A program made the translations under genes and the position numbers. DNA of 64,000 nt. Origin: Nomia melanderi (taxonomy: Eukaryota > Arthropoda > Insecta > Hymenoptera > Halictidae). Each line of letters opens with the position of its first letter. The stretch's first letter is position 1. Under the pieces are notes generated by a model. That model saw nothing but the letters and a program-made list of their open reading frames with translations. It made no database searches and had not been told where the DNA came from. The stretch lies in NCBI RefSeq assembly GCF_051020985.1, contig NC_135007.1, forward strand, positions 15,837,501 to 15,901,500, written 5' to 3'. Below are positions 24,401 through 35,645 of this stretch, piece after piece.

Positions 24401-26397
24401 ACACAAGACACACGATCATCGCGGCTGGCCAGAGGCGCGCCGGTGAAATCCGCGTCGGCCCGCTTACCGATAGCGTCGAGGAACTCGAGGAACGCCGGGC
24501 CGGCGTGCTGGTTGTTGTACATCTCCTCCTCGGTCCTCTGGCCGGATCTGCAGTACAGCACGCCGACCTTGTACCTGCTCGAGAGTCCTTGCTCGTCCAG
24601 CCTGGCGAGGGCCTCCTCCGCGGCGGGCGCGCCCAGCCTGAGGCAGGCGAGCTGCACTTCCGGCGCGACCAGCTCCAGAAGCTCCCTCGTCGGCAGCCGA
24701 TTCCCCTGCGGCCTGATACCCAGAGCCTCCTCTGGCACCGAGCCGCGCAGCGTTAGGAGTTCCGAGGTGCGGACGATGATCCTGTACTGGCCCGCGTCCT
24801 TCCGCACGCTGATGGCCACCGGACCCAACTGCTCGTCCATGCCGAACCAGTTCTGGTGCTCTCGACCTGCGAACAAGTTCCGTGGATAGTTGAGGAGGTG
24901 CGATGGAAGCGGAGGTAATTAAGTAATTGGAGGGTTTGTACTAGGGATATTTTAATATTTGATGGTGAGCTTTCCTGTATCGAGGTGTTACAAGGTTCAA
25001 TGTTAAATATCAGATCTTAGTTTTACCGGGTGAAACCAAGGTGATTGAGAGATCTCTCGAGTGCAAAGGGTGTCCCCACAGTAACCGATTTGAACCCCTT
25101 GCCTTACAATATTGTTAGACAGTAGCTTTCTAGCATGATTCAACAGTTTATACTAAATCCCATAGCAAGACAATGGAATATTTTTTGTTACTACTGTAGT
25201 ACTAACAATAGTTCCAACAGATATACCTACTGAATTCAATCGTAAGGAATTAACAAGGTTCCATCAGAATCAGTTACTACAGGGTCGCACCGACAAATCG
25301 GCCTTACCAGTCGAAAAGCAAACTCACCGAGGAAGTATCGTCTGTAATAGTGTGCGCCTTCGTCGACGCTCTCGATGGGTAGCAGCCTCTTCTGCAGCGG
25401 GCAAGCGTGCTTCCATAGCGTCTCGCCGGGCGCCGGCTCCAAGACCGCGATGCCGTAGGATAAAGGCGGTCTGTGAACGCCGTTGCCTTGTGTGCAACGC
25501 GTCAGACTCACTTCTCGTTCCCCTTCGCCGCCAGTCTCGTTTCGGAAGAACGGGCACGACTCCAAGAGATCGTTACCTGCGACCAGATGACACAGCCTCT
25601 GACGATCTTGTTCGAACTGTTCCGCGATCGATGCGAATCGCGAGGATGGAGGGAAAAGACGAGAGATACCTTTCCCGTCGCCGGCGTCCTCTTCCGGTGT
25701 CTCGTCGGGGGTGGACGCCCTGAAGGAGCTGGCCGCCGACGCGCCGGTCGCGGTGTTCCTGCGCCTAGCCAAGAGGATGCCCCTCAGCTTCGCCGCGTAG
25801 CCGAGGTTCGCGGTGAGCGACTGGCAGTCGTAGTGCGCGAACGCGCGTCGCCTGTGCCTCTCCTCGACGTCCGCCGACACGACGGGGCTGGTGCTGCAGC
25901 TGTCCTCCATCGCCCGCGGCGGTTTCGCGCCCCACAATCTGTTCAACTTGAGCCGCAGCTTCGGACTGGAGCCGCCGGTCGGCCCGCAGACCTCGTCCGC
26001 GTCGATCGGCTGTCCGTCCGGGACGCGTCGCAGATAATCGACGCTGACCGAGTTCCGTTGATCCGACGGGGACGGCCGCAGCTCCTGCAGCATCGCGAAC
26101 AAGTTCTCGCCGACCGTCACGGACTGGGCCACCGCGTCGATGCTTCCTAAGAGACGGCGGGATCAGTCCACCGGTCGGTGATCGACGATTTCGCGTTCGA
26201 GGCGATGTCTCCTACTTACCGTGGGACCCATACTCCCTTCTCAACGGCGTTTCCGCCACTCGCGACGCGGGGTCCGGGCTGTGCGGCAGCTCCAAGCTGG
26301 AATTCGACCTGTGAAGCGCCAATCCACGACCCACGCGGCTGCTCGGCCCTCCGCTGCCGCCACTGTGTATCGGCAGGCTCGCGATCATCTCTTCATT
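18482..26397 (-). CDS. SIPA1L: SIPA1L/SPAR-type Rap GTPase-activating protein (N-terminus possibly incomplete)
   Basis: This family switches off Rap GTPases at actin- and junction-associated sites, including synapses in vertebrates. Thirteen minus-strand exons join in frame: 26220-26397, 25670-26146, 25328-25576, 24468-24866, 24177-24388, 23399-23640, 23175-23281, 22594-22828, 22138-22512, 21165-21434, 19130-20644, 18896-19090 and 18482-18683, giving about 1551 residues. Landmarks are LRREYGS, FAHYDCQSL, RRRNTATGASAA and GNDLLESCPFFRNETGGEGE. The Rap-GAP domain (about 300-620) holds HIGNDIVTIVFQEPGALPFS with its asparagine thumb, and VINAENAAHRSEKF. The PDZ domain (about 745-818) contains LGQLGFHV and AGLRQGSRLVEICKVAV. 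A long Ser/Gln-rich exon carries LQEDLMKLI and an Asn-Gly repeat. The C-terminal leucine zipper ends ENRRLQDES...TEWFFQTI. All match human SIPA1L1 in order. The 93 bp between 25577 and 25669 stays open in frame, so intron retention is possible. The first exon has an acceptor at its 5' edge, so more N-terminal sequence may lie upstream. Confidence 0.92.
19290..19342 (-). repeat. Coding Asn-Gly hexanucleotide repeat
   Basis: Within the large SIPA1L exon, a GGGAAC/GGAAAC-type hexanucleotide repeat encodes about eight Asn-Gly dipeptides with one Ala interruption. It sits in the disordered region between the PDZ domain and the C-terminal zipper. It is a replication-slippage-prone coding tract. Confidence 0.85.
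20788..20950. repeat. Partial element ending in CAACGTGTTAA, SIPA1L intron
   Basis: The right end reads GCACTCAACGTGTTAA (TTAA at 20947-20950), the terminus shared with elements at 15260 and 27669-27886. The left boundary is not clear. It lies in the intron between the 21165 and 20644 exon edges, so it has not disturbed the reading frame. Confidence 0.45.
21622..21807. repeat. TTAA-type MITE, CTAGAACTACCG family (form 1), SIPA1L intron
   Basis: Bounded by TTAA at 21622 and 21804. The interior begins with the AGTTGACCTTTCAAAACTC block and the right end is CTAGTGGTTCTAGCGTTAA. Full copies at 35420 and 54443 share the interior. At 21804 it abuts another element start (TTAACCCTTAGCAGTCC), so at least two insertions are stacked in this intron. 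Confidence 0.6.
22890..23158 (+). repeat. Purine-rich tandem repeat in SIPA1L intron
   Basis: About 270 bp built from imperfect repeats of a roughly 10-base unit, variants of AAAGCGAAGC/AAAGTAAAGC, with AAGCTT punctuating it about four times. One strand is nearly all A and G. It fills most of the intron between the exons starting at 22828 and ending at 23175, leaving little room for branch point and polypyrimidine signals. Confidence 0.85.
23803..24115. repeat. TTAA-type MITE, CTTTGCA family, SIPA1L intron
   Basis: TTAA at both ends (23803-23806 and 24112-24115). The left end is TTAACACTTTGCAG and the right AAGTGCAAAGGGTTAA. The 313 bp interior is AT-rich, with CAACCTCTACCTGTTTTAAC shared with the truncated copy starting at 21804. 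It directly follows a fragment of the CTAGAACTACC family (23751). Confidence 0.65.
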
Positions 26398-27619
26398 CTG
26401 TCGACAGACACGGAAACGCGGATTCGTCTTGCGTTACTCTCGTCGGAATCGATCTCGAAATCGAATGGGAATGAGTATACGGGACTGACTCGAATCACCT
26501 ATCTTCTCTATACTCGAACACGCGGTCCACTCGGATCTACACTAGGCTAGGTTCTGGATATCAGGGGAAACCGTGTCACGATCGGAGTCGCCGATCTTTT
26601 AGTCCTCTCCCTGATCGAATGTTGCTCGTGTGTACAGAATTCAGTTTAGAGACTACAATCGACAACACGTGTAGGAAACAGTTATTGAAAATCGAGTCCT
26701 CGAGAATATATTTGAGAACCATCGAATTCAAGGACTAAGCAGATCGGTCGATCTACACGCCTACAGGCTAGGTTCTGGTCGTCAGAGGAAACCGTGTCCA
26801 TGATTCGAGTCGCCGATCGTTTAGTCCTCTCCGCTTCTGATTAAATATGTTACTCATATGTACAGAATTCAATTTCGTATAGGAAACAGTTGTTCAAAAT
26901 CAAGTTCTCGAGAATATCTTTGAGAACCACCGAATTCGAGGACTAAGCAGATCGGTCGATCCACGATCGGTCCTCCCTAGTTATCGACTACGGAGTCGAA
27001 GTTATGAGGAACAAGAGACGGAGGTGGAAAGTGGATGGCAATTAACTCGCGCCGAGATCTAGCCCGCGAAACGGCAACCGTTTATCGCCGTTTGAAACGC
27101 GATACTCGCGCGGAGCCGCGCGAACTCCCGCCTCGCCGATGAAACCGGGACGCGCGTCGTGCACCTGCCTCCGCGGTTTAAGCAGCTTTCACATCGTACG
27201 CACGCCGGCACGCACGCGTTGAAACGAGAGAATCACGATCGCGTACGGCCGGTGCGAGCGGAGTAATCGGTGAATCGCGGTCAGACCGTCGAATTTTATG
27301 GCGCGAGACGGAGGAAGGGACGAGTCGGTTCCGCGGCGGCGATCGAGATCGCGGAGGTCGCGGCGGACGCGTGGACGAGCGCCGTGAGTCAGCCTTTAAT
27401 CCTGTACCGTTGCTCGATTCTGCAAATGTGCTCGGTGAATGAGCGATTCCATTGTTACCTCGGAACCGGTATCCCGTCCGTGCGCGTCGCAGGATTCGAG
27501 CCGAGCGGAGATTAATCGGTAGCGCGAGATCGCGTGATCCGAGCGTCGCAGGTTCTTCTGGTTCCATCGAGGGAACTCTGTCCGCTCGTGGGAAGAACTT
27601 CGAACGATTTCCAGTGGTT
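26398..27619. other. Upstream flank of the first recognised SIPA1L exon
   Basis: No exon could be assigned. Two related segments, about 26530-26760 and 26755-26970, share TAGGTTCTGG, GGGGAAACCGTGTC/GAGGAAACCGTGTC, AGTCGCCGATC, TTTAGTCCTCTCC, GAGAATAT and ACTAAGCAGATCGGTCGATC. They form an imperfect direct duplication of about 215 bp. GC-rich sequence with many CpG follows. Confidence 0.5.
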
Positions 27620-28047
27620 TTAACCCTTTGCACTCGATTTCCTACAGTGAAGCTATAAATTTCGATATTTAACACGTTGAAAGCAAATCGAATTAATATA
27701 GTTCACTCAATTAAACGATGATTATTCGCAAACATTTCTATATTATAAATAATGCTACTCATTTCGGTGATGTTTAGATTGATGAACGTATAATGATAAA
27801 AATCCAATTGTCAAATGGTTTAATATTGTATTTTTTCCATTTTGTGGACTTTGCTGTATGAAATCGTGTGGCGTTCAACGTGTTAATGTTATACTTTGTA
27901 TATCAATCTGAGAAATATTCATGTAAAATAGCTTTGTCTGTTAATTCGCGTGAATTTATCGTCGAGTTGGTTCTACAAAATATCGTCTTCATCTTATCAG
28001 AAAATGTTGAGATATTTCTAGTGAAGAACTTCGGAGTAAAGGGTTAA
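27620..28047. repeat. CTTTGCACTCGA MITE with a nested element
   Basis: The outer element runs from TTAACCCTTTGCACTCGA (27620) to GGAGTAAAGGGTTAA (28047). Nested at 27669-27886 is a second element with inverted ends TTAACACGTTGAA and GCGTTCAACGTGTTAA, inserted at a TTAA. Removing it restores an interior similar to the intact relative at 46783. Confidence 0.7.
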
Positions 28048-28205
28048 GAGATGCGCTGTGGGATATTCGCTCGATCCGAACGGTCGAACATTTTCCAAGT
28101 TTTACACGAATTGTGAGATTGCTGGAAGTGTCCTAATGATCTTATCCTTGAAGCACGCGGAGTGCTGAGCTACTCCGGAAGTTAGTCATCTACGACGCTT
28201 GACTT

Positions 28206-28400
28206 TTAACCCTTTGCACTCGAAAGCTTCTCACTGGAAATATTCAACAGTCCTCGACGAGATACTGACGACACTGTTTGAAACTAGTTTAACGACCATT
28301 CACGGATAAATTAAGTAACAAGGCTATTTTAGTTAAATATTTCACATAGTAACGCAAAGATTAATTTAGAATACTAAATATTCTACTTAGTTTTTGCTGT
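28206..28400. repeat. Truncated CTTTGCACTCGA MITE
   Basis: The left end TTAACCCTTTGCACTCGAAA and subterminal CTCACTGGAAATATT match the family. The right inverted end is not found, so the right boundary given is approximate. Confidence 0.5.
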
Positions 28401-31400
28401 ATCAAGTCATCTACATCATCAATATTCCTTATACTTGTATAACTGCTCGAGTAACTTTCTCATAGATCAAAATGCGCCTCGATATCTGTTCAAACACAGT
28501 GTCACGCTTTTGAGATTGTAATCCAAAAGTGAAATCTCCCCGAAACTTTCGGGATAGCTAATAAACAAAGTCATTAGTACATTGTTCCTCGCGCATTCAG
28601 CTGCTCGGAGCACCGATAATTTTACAGTTTAGGTAAAACTTCGAAAACGGTCTCTCGATCTTCCAGATCGAGCGAATATTTCGCGACGCGTATTTCGATC
28701 GTCGAACGCTCGAGACGAGTCGGAACGACGGATGCGACGGCGATGACGGACGATCGGAAAGATACAGCTCGCAGGTATTTGGCACGCTCGACGATCGACG
28801 ATCGGATTCCGCGCGCGTCGCTTCGCCGCTTGCACGCGCCCGACGTGCCACCCGTGCCGCTTCATCCGTGGATCATCGTCCTCACGGATGGATCCTTATC
28901 GATCCCGCGACCCTAATCCCTATTCGATCCGACACGCGACGGGGATCGCGTGTGGAGACCGAGCGGTGCGGAGCCTCGGTGCTTCTCTCGGCTAATCGCG
29001 TTTCTTGGCCGCTTCGCGTCGCCTTTTCCAGCTCCGACCGAGCGCGAAACCGTGCGAAACTTCTCGGGATACCGTTTCTCTCGGGAGATCGTCCGAGGAC
29101 GAAGGAACTCGTCGATCGAACGGACGGTTCGGGTTATTCCAGCAGTATTATAGGGAACAGGGACTTGTGCTTATAATTATGAAAGTGGTCTGAGTCGAAA
29201 TTTAACCATATGTTGCCAATATGCCATATAAATCCGCTTCAAATATTTCCGAATCTTGTACTACAGAGAACGCAAAAGTTCTCAAAATAGACGACGCTTT
29301 GACTAAAATCGACAATCATATCTAACAACACAGAAACCATCGAAGGATTAACACTTTGCACTCGGAAGTATTTCGTTAGCAATAACATTTTCTAACTAGA
29401 CAAAGACGATGGTATTTTTTAAATGAATCCAAAGAGAAATCACAGGTGAATTGAGAAACAACGCTTTTTTATCACATCGCGCACCGATGCATTGTACATA
29501 GTTCAATATTAAATATTAAATTTTCTACCTTTACTGTTCGGCCACGTGAATGTTAAGATAATTGAAATGAAATCAATTCATTTAAGTCAACGCCTCTTTC
29601 TTGTTAATTACGGCCATTCTACTATATAAATCGTAAAGCAGAGATAAAGAGATGCAACGACGAACGCAATGTCCCAAAATCGGTCCGCACGGAATCTCCA
29701 AGCGTTCGATATACAATTCAGCTCCGGCCGGCGAAGGTTCTACCCGTTCCGAAGAATCTCCGCGCGCGAGGGGACGTTTACTTTCATTCTCCCCGTTCGC
29801 GTGTCCTCGCGCTCGTACGGGCGATTCGAACGCCGAACGAACCACTTACGAGCCGGAAATCCGGGCTAATTAGCGGATCCAATTAAAGCGTTCGCCCGAT
29901 CGTCGAGACGTTCGGTCGCGTGGCTCGAACGGCCCGATAAAGCTCGAGGTCGCGGGAAACCGGCGAACAATCGGCGATCGGTGTCGCGTGCTCCTGTTCT
30001 AATAACGGTAACGGGATTACGTGTTCCGCGGATTACGTCGCGCCGCAAGGAATCCCATTCTCGACCGTTTCGAAAACGATCGAAGTACGAGATCGTACGA
30101 ACAGGTCCCACTCGTAGAAACCGGAAGACCACCGTCGAAACTCCACTGCGCGATCGTCTAAGAAGATCGAGACAAAAGTTCAGCGAGATCGTCGAGGAAG
30201 GAGGCCTGCGATCGGAGTCGATTTCTCGACGAGCGTCGTTCGGTGTCCAGTGTATCGAGTTCTCTGCAGTCGAGGATAGTCGAGGACAGTCGAGCACGGT
30301 CGAGGATCGGCGTGGTTGCGCTCCGACTAGGCACCGAACTCGTACAACGAGTTTTCCTCGCGGATTGTGGGAACGCTCGAGGTGCGTGCAACCGCAAACC
30401 CGCCTGTCCCCTTCCCCGTCCGTCGACGCGACGACGGATGGACTCATCATCGGGCGCACAATGCGTACTTACTTCGCGGCGCGGTGCCTCGCGCGCTCCG
30501 CTTGCGAAACGCCCGGGATCCCCTGCTCGCGGCACCGTGCGAACGTTGCACGAGCATGAAACCGCGCGGCGTCGGGGTATCCGTTGTCGGACACGTTCCG
30601 AGATCTGGTCCGATAAGTTTCACGGACGGCCTGCTCGCGATGACCGGGTCATACGAGTCGTTTCGCGCGGCTCCGCTCGCCGCTGCGCCCGCAGATCGCG
30701 CGGACCGCGGATCGCCGTAGAACACCGATCATCCGAACTAGTTATGTAAATGCCCGTGCATTCTCGGCGAGATCTACGCGCGTCGAGCCGCCAGCACGGG
30801 CGTTGCGGTTCGATTCGTCGCCGCGTCCCGTTTCGTTCTCGCATTCCTCGCGTTCCCCGCGACGCGATCGCTCGCTCCACGTACGCGACGGTTTCTTTCG
30901 TCGCCGATTGTCGACGGCTTCCTCCGTCGAGCCGGAATTCGGCGTTCCGAGCATTCGGGAGCGAGTTCGCGCGGAGCCTAGAATTCCACTGTCCGCATTA
31001 GGAAAATTCAAGGTTAATGTTGTTGCTAAGTAGTCTCTATAGAATGATTTTCATTCGGACAATAACGATTCGGATAAATTCTGTTTCTCTGTTTATACAA
31101 CGTTCGAAGCGCGGAATAAGCATTGTCATTGAAAGAACTTCATAACAGCCCCGTAACGTAAAGAAAATATCACCACTATGTTTAGATCTACACCTTACTT
31201 TTGTCTGAAGGATTTTGTTTGTATTACTCATACTTTGAAACAGTAATACTACCGAGTAAGAGTGACTCACTTCCAACTCGTACGTTCCTTGAGATTCGAA
31301 GGGTCTCCTACTCTTGTATGCGAACACGCGGATCTGATTGAAAGTCTTCCGCGAAAAAGCGTTCATCATTGAAATACTTGAGTAATAAACATTCCGAAGT

Positions 31401-33199
31401 GGGTCGAGTCGACTCGCCCGGTGGTTTTTAGTGTTAAGTTATCGAGTTTTTCGCAGAAAACAGCCGGCCAGCCGCGCAGCGCGTCGGGACTGGCGTCGGG
31501 AAATGCTAATTGCGGCGGAGTCGTAAGAATATTTAACCAGGCTGCGCGAGGATCGCGTTCTCCATGGGAACGGCGAACAATTACTTTTTTCTCCGCGATT
31601 ACCATTCAGCGAGTTTTCCGGCGCGGCGTGGAAGGGAGTCACGCGTTTTTTCCACGGGTCCCTCGAGCGTAAACCCGCGGCCGTATAAAGCCGCGCTGGA
31701 TGGAATATTATTTCGCCCCTTTCTGGGATCGTAAACGGGCCCCGCGCAACAGAGATCGTAACAACATCGAGCGCCATTATCGTGGTAAAATTCCGCTTTT
31801 TCCTGCCGGTTTCCGCCCGTTGATCGCGGCCGCGATGTAACCGCTCCGCGCTCTATGCAACGCGGCGACTAATTATCTCCCCGCTTCTTAATCGCGCGAA
31901 CCCGCCGGCTGAAAGTTGCGCGATAGAGACCAGCTACTTAACGCCGTTCACGCTTTCCCGTCGCGGTTCCCGGGCATTCCCGGCTAATTCCCTATGAGGC
32001 GCGACTAATGGGCTGCCCGGAGTGTCGGGCGAGCGGAAAAATCGCCGGCGATTCGAACGCGCCGCGCGCTGGAACATTGCGACGGTACGAGACGAGACTC
32101 GACACCCCGATTCGGAGCCGAGGGGCATGGGAACGAGCGATCATTGTCGATTGTTCCTCGTGGAAAAGCCTTCGTTGTCCCGCGATTTACAATCGAGCTC
32201 GTAAATAACCGCGCCGCAATTAGCCGAGCCGACGACAGGCTCCGGAAGGCTGAGGAATGAAAGGCAACGGCCGAAGACGCGGCGAACGCGGGAGGAGGGC
32301 TCGCGATCGAGCGTAGAATCGTTGGCAAACCGAGCAACGAAGCGAGCAGCAACGCGCACGTTCGAGCGGCGCGCGTTCATCGCGATTCTACTGTTGTAAC
32401 GGGAGAAGATGGAGGATGAGCCGGCGACGCCGGTGGCGATGGCGGTGCGATGGCGGTGCGATGGCGGTGCGATGGCGTCGCCGAACGCCGAGCCGAACGA
32501 CGAGACGCTGCCGGAAAGCAGGCAGAAGCGTACGCGAAAATCGTTTCACTACCGTTCGCGGAGGAGGTCCGATGTATCTTCGAGACTCCAGCCGCGATTC
32601 GGCGTTTTTACGGCGGTTCGAACGCGAGAGGGACGACAGGAGGGACGGAGAACGCCGCGGCTACCGGGCGCGTATGGTTGCCACATGTTGCTGTAAATTC
32701 GCGCGCGCCGGAGGATCGTTAAGCCGGGGGAAAAAGCGAGTCTCACGCGGCGCGGCGGCGAAATACTGGCGCCATCGCATCGCATCGTCGCTCGACGATT
32801 ACTTGTTTATTCGCGTTGTTTATGACTATTATTATTGTTTATTATCGAGGATGTTATGGCTGGACGACTGCCGATACACGTCTGCGACGAGCCGCGTCGC
32901 GGTGATTCACCGTTTTCGGGCATTCTCGACGGAGCTGTGAGTTCTGAGTCACGATCGGAGTTCGCATCTAAGGCCCCCATACGCGTGGAGACTTGCGGCG
33001 ATGCAGGCACCGCTACAATGGGTGTGTAAGCGTAACAAGGTTTTATTATGCACGCTGCAGTCGGAGAGGAAGCGAGACAGGCGCAAATCTATCGATTGCA
33101 GCGATGCAAGTTTCAAGGTGTACGGTCTTAATTGGCCATGACTTCTAAATAACTTATTTTATTGTTATAATATTATTCATCGTCGTTATCATGCGAACT
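28401..33199. other. GC-rich gene-free region
   Basis: CpG-dense sequence with many long chance open frames on both strands and no recognisable protein. A decayed CTTTGCACTCGG element end lies at 29348 and a reversed CTAGAACTACC-type end at about 31418-31436. A three-copy GGCGGTGCGATG tandem repeat lies near 32438-32478. It may be the upstream part or first intron of the SIPA1L gene. Confidence 0.35.
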
Positions 33200-33334
33200 T
33201 GAAACTCATCTTCGAAGGGCCATCGTCAAAAAATCCACGAGGGTTTTCCATTTCTAGATACGTAAACACTGCACAGGCTTTCCTTCGGAAACCGATTTCC
33301 ACGTGCAACTCTCTCCTTGTTAGACTCGGTAGCT

Positions 33335-33542
33335 TCGCGAGCAATTTATCACCGTCTCGATATCGACGTGCATACTCTCGTTACCGAGTTTCCCGATCAG
33401 TCCGACACCGACGACGAGCATCCTCGAAGGAAACGGGCCGCGAGAGAGAGAGAGAAGCGAAGCGGCGAGAAAAAAGATAAAGAAGACCCGGAGACGGCGA
33501 GCGAACGGCCGAAATTCTTCTCGCGTGCTCGACTATGGTATA
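33335..33542 (+). CDS. Candidate orphan exon, highly charged
   Basis: A polypyrimidine-rich acceptor (CTCTCTCCTTGTTAG, ending near 33323) is followed by an open plus-strand frame and a strong donor TACTG|GTAAGC near 33547. The frame encodes AIYHRLDIDVHTLVTEFP, then DQSDTDDEHPRRKR, a Lys/Arg/Glu-rich stretch and FFSRARLWYTG. I do not recognise it and no partner exon was found within several kilobases. It could belong to a plus-strand gene whose other exons are remote, or be chance. The boundaries are approximate. Confidence 0.25.
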
Positions 33543-33547
33543 CTGGT

Positions 33548-35398
33548 AAGCTTTCAGGAATGCGTTCTCTCAAATTGGGACAATTGAAGAGGAATGCGGG
33601 TCCCGACCGGCAGGACGGCGGAGCAGGACGGCGGAGCGGGCCGGCCGACCAGCATGGAGCGGCGCGGCGACGACCGGCCGACCGGCATCGAGAAACTCTT
33701 TCTTTTCCATCCCCGGGACCTCCTACGAGAGCTCGGCTATGCACCGGCGCACACCTAAAACGTCCACCCATTCGCGAACTCGGATCTCGATCGGTTACGC
33801 GCGCGCGGGGCTCTCGAACCGAGCCGCATCGCGCATATTTCTTTTCTTACGTAACGCGAGTTTGATCTCCCGCCGCGAACGTCGCATTCCATTCCTGTCC
33901 CGCATTCGGCCACGGTCCGACGCCGATTCACCGAATCGATGCGGAGGAAGAAGAAGAAGAAGAAGAAGAAGAAGAAGAAGACGAAGAAAAGGAAGAAGGC
34001 AGCACGGTACCCAACGATCCTCCGAGCGATATCGGATTCATCCCCGTGTCCGCGCGCATCTACCTGTTCACCGATCTCCTCGGGACACCTCGGTGGTTCC
34101 CCGGCGAGCGGATTCCCGGGGGTTTCCCTCGATCCCTCGAACTTCCGAGCGTCCTTCCTGCTCTTCCTCGGGGACGGCGTCAGACGCTTCACCGCGCACA
34201 ACAGATTATCCAGGATTTTCACCGACATCCTCTCCGGGAGGGAACGCACGATTCTACGGGAACGACTCCTCGCGGATCCGACCGAGCCGACGACGGACAA
34301 GAGAATATCTACGGCGAACAATAGTTGAATCGCGAACGGTCTCGGAGCCGGTACGCGCGTGTTCCGACACGTTTCGAACGAGCAACCGTGAAGGGGATGC
34401 GAGCTGGAGACCCCTCCCCTCGGTCGTACATCGATCGCAATCGACGTCGACGATCGTCGGGCCTAACGGCCGGCGAATAAGGTGGCCAGATAGGTTTCTT
34501 CTGTGATTATAGGTCGAAAGGATAACTCTCGCGAAACGAGTCGTTGATCTACATTTTCAATCCCCGCCTGAGGTTATGCTTGATGTATTGGTTGTAAGTA
34601 TCAGTTATTAGTACCTTGGTACCGGTGCTAGGTAAGTGAAATACCGGACTGTACAATCTTATAGTTCATTTGGCAAACTGCGGCCCTAGTCAGAGCCGAA
34701 GGATCGTTGCCACGAATGAACTCTTTAAAAACGAAGGACTTTTTCAAAATTTAGTGTAGAGTCAAAGATAGGTATTTGAATATCATGTATACTGCGTTTA
34801 ATTTTAATTGATTGTAAAAGTGACGGTCGCATACGTCCCATATGGCCTGAACGGAAAATCAAAAAAATGGTCCGGCACGGAACGTGTTAATGTGAGAAGT
34901 AATTATTATAATATCCCGAGAAGAGAAAACTCTATGAATTTCATTCGAATAAATTACCACAGTCGAAAACTAAATCATCCGGACTCGCATCTAGGTCTTC
35001 GGTGCTCTAATCGTCATTTTTCCACGGCTCGTCCGATGGAAAGCGGCGATAAGCCGAGCCTCTCAGTGTTCCAATGTTCGAATGCAACACCCAGACGATC
35101 GTCGTTTCATCGTAGACGGCGAAACGGTGCGCGGAACGATAAACGGCGAGCATCGAACGGCGATCGCGTAGCTGTTCTCGGCTTATCGCGACCGCTTATT
35201 AAATATTTGACGACGAAACCGGAGCCTTCCATCTTCGCGCGGCGATTGCTTCTGAATCGGTCGACTGTGTCGAGAAAATCGATCGAATCTGGTCCGCACA
35301 ACGGCGTCGTTTACCGTCGAGTGAGCGGAGATTGGATTCGCGAATACTCCGTTTAGCAGTAAATCTGAAGAGGCGGCGATCGTGAAAAGTTGCTTAGA
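33548..35398. other. GC-rich gene-free region
   Basis: There are long overlapping open frames but no domain, conserved motif or splice architecture that I can support. The part between 34520 and 34990 is more AT-rich and contains no recognised repeat end. Confidence 0.35.
33942..33987 (+). repeat. GAA trinucleotide microsatellite
   Basis: About 14 GAA/AAG units lie in GC-rich non-coding DNA. They create a spurious poly-Lys frame. Confidence 0.9.
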
Positions 35399-35419
35399 CG
35401 CGTACCAAGAATGAACTAG

Positions 35420-35645
35420 TTAACACTAAAACTACCGAGTACATCAATTGACATTCTAAAATTTCGCTATAGAAACTCCAAGGGTACGACTGTTCAGACT
35501 TTCATTGATTTACAATTCAATTTTCATAGTGCTGAATGAATTTCTTTAATAATTCCTCAAAGAAACATTTGTCACCTTTCTAATAATTGCAAAAAGAAGA
35601 CATCAGGCATGGGTCATTTGACCCCTCTGGTAGTTTTAGTGTTAA
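35420..35645. repeat. Intact TTAA-type MITE, CTAGAACTACCG family (form 1)
   Basis: A 226 bp element with TTAA on both sides and inverted ends TTAACACTAAAACTACC and GGTAGTTTTAGTGTTAA. It lies in one unit of a tandem duplication; the neighbouring unit at 35690-35760 has the same sequence around an uninterrupted TTAA. This is the best-preserved copy of form 1 and defines its ends. Confidence 0.85.

Noticed and set aside
29866..30559. Long opposing frames of about 195 codons on both strands
   Set aside because: CpG-rich sequence has few stop codons; the frames are mirror images, Arg-rich, without motifs or splice sites consistent with a gene.
33939..34328. Frame with a poly-Lys start
   Set aside because: Produced by a GAA microsatellite; the rest has no recognisable feature and other frames of similar length overlap.
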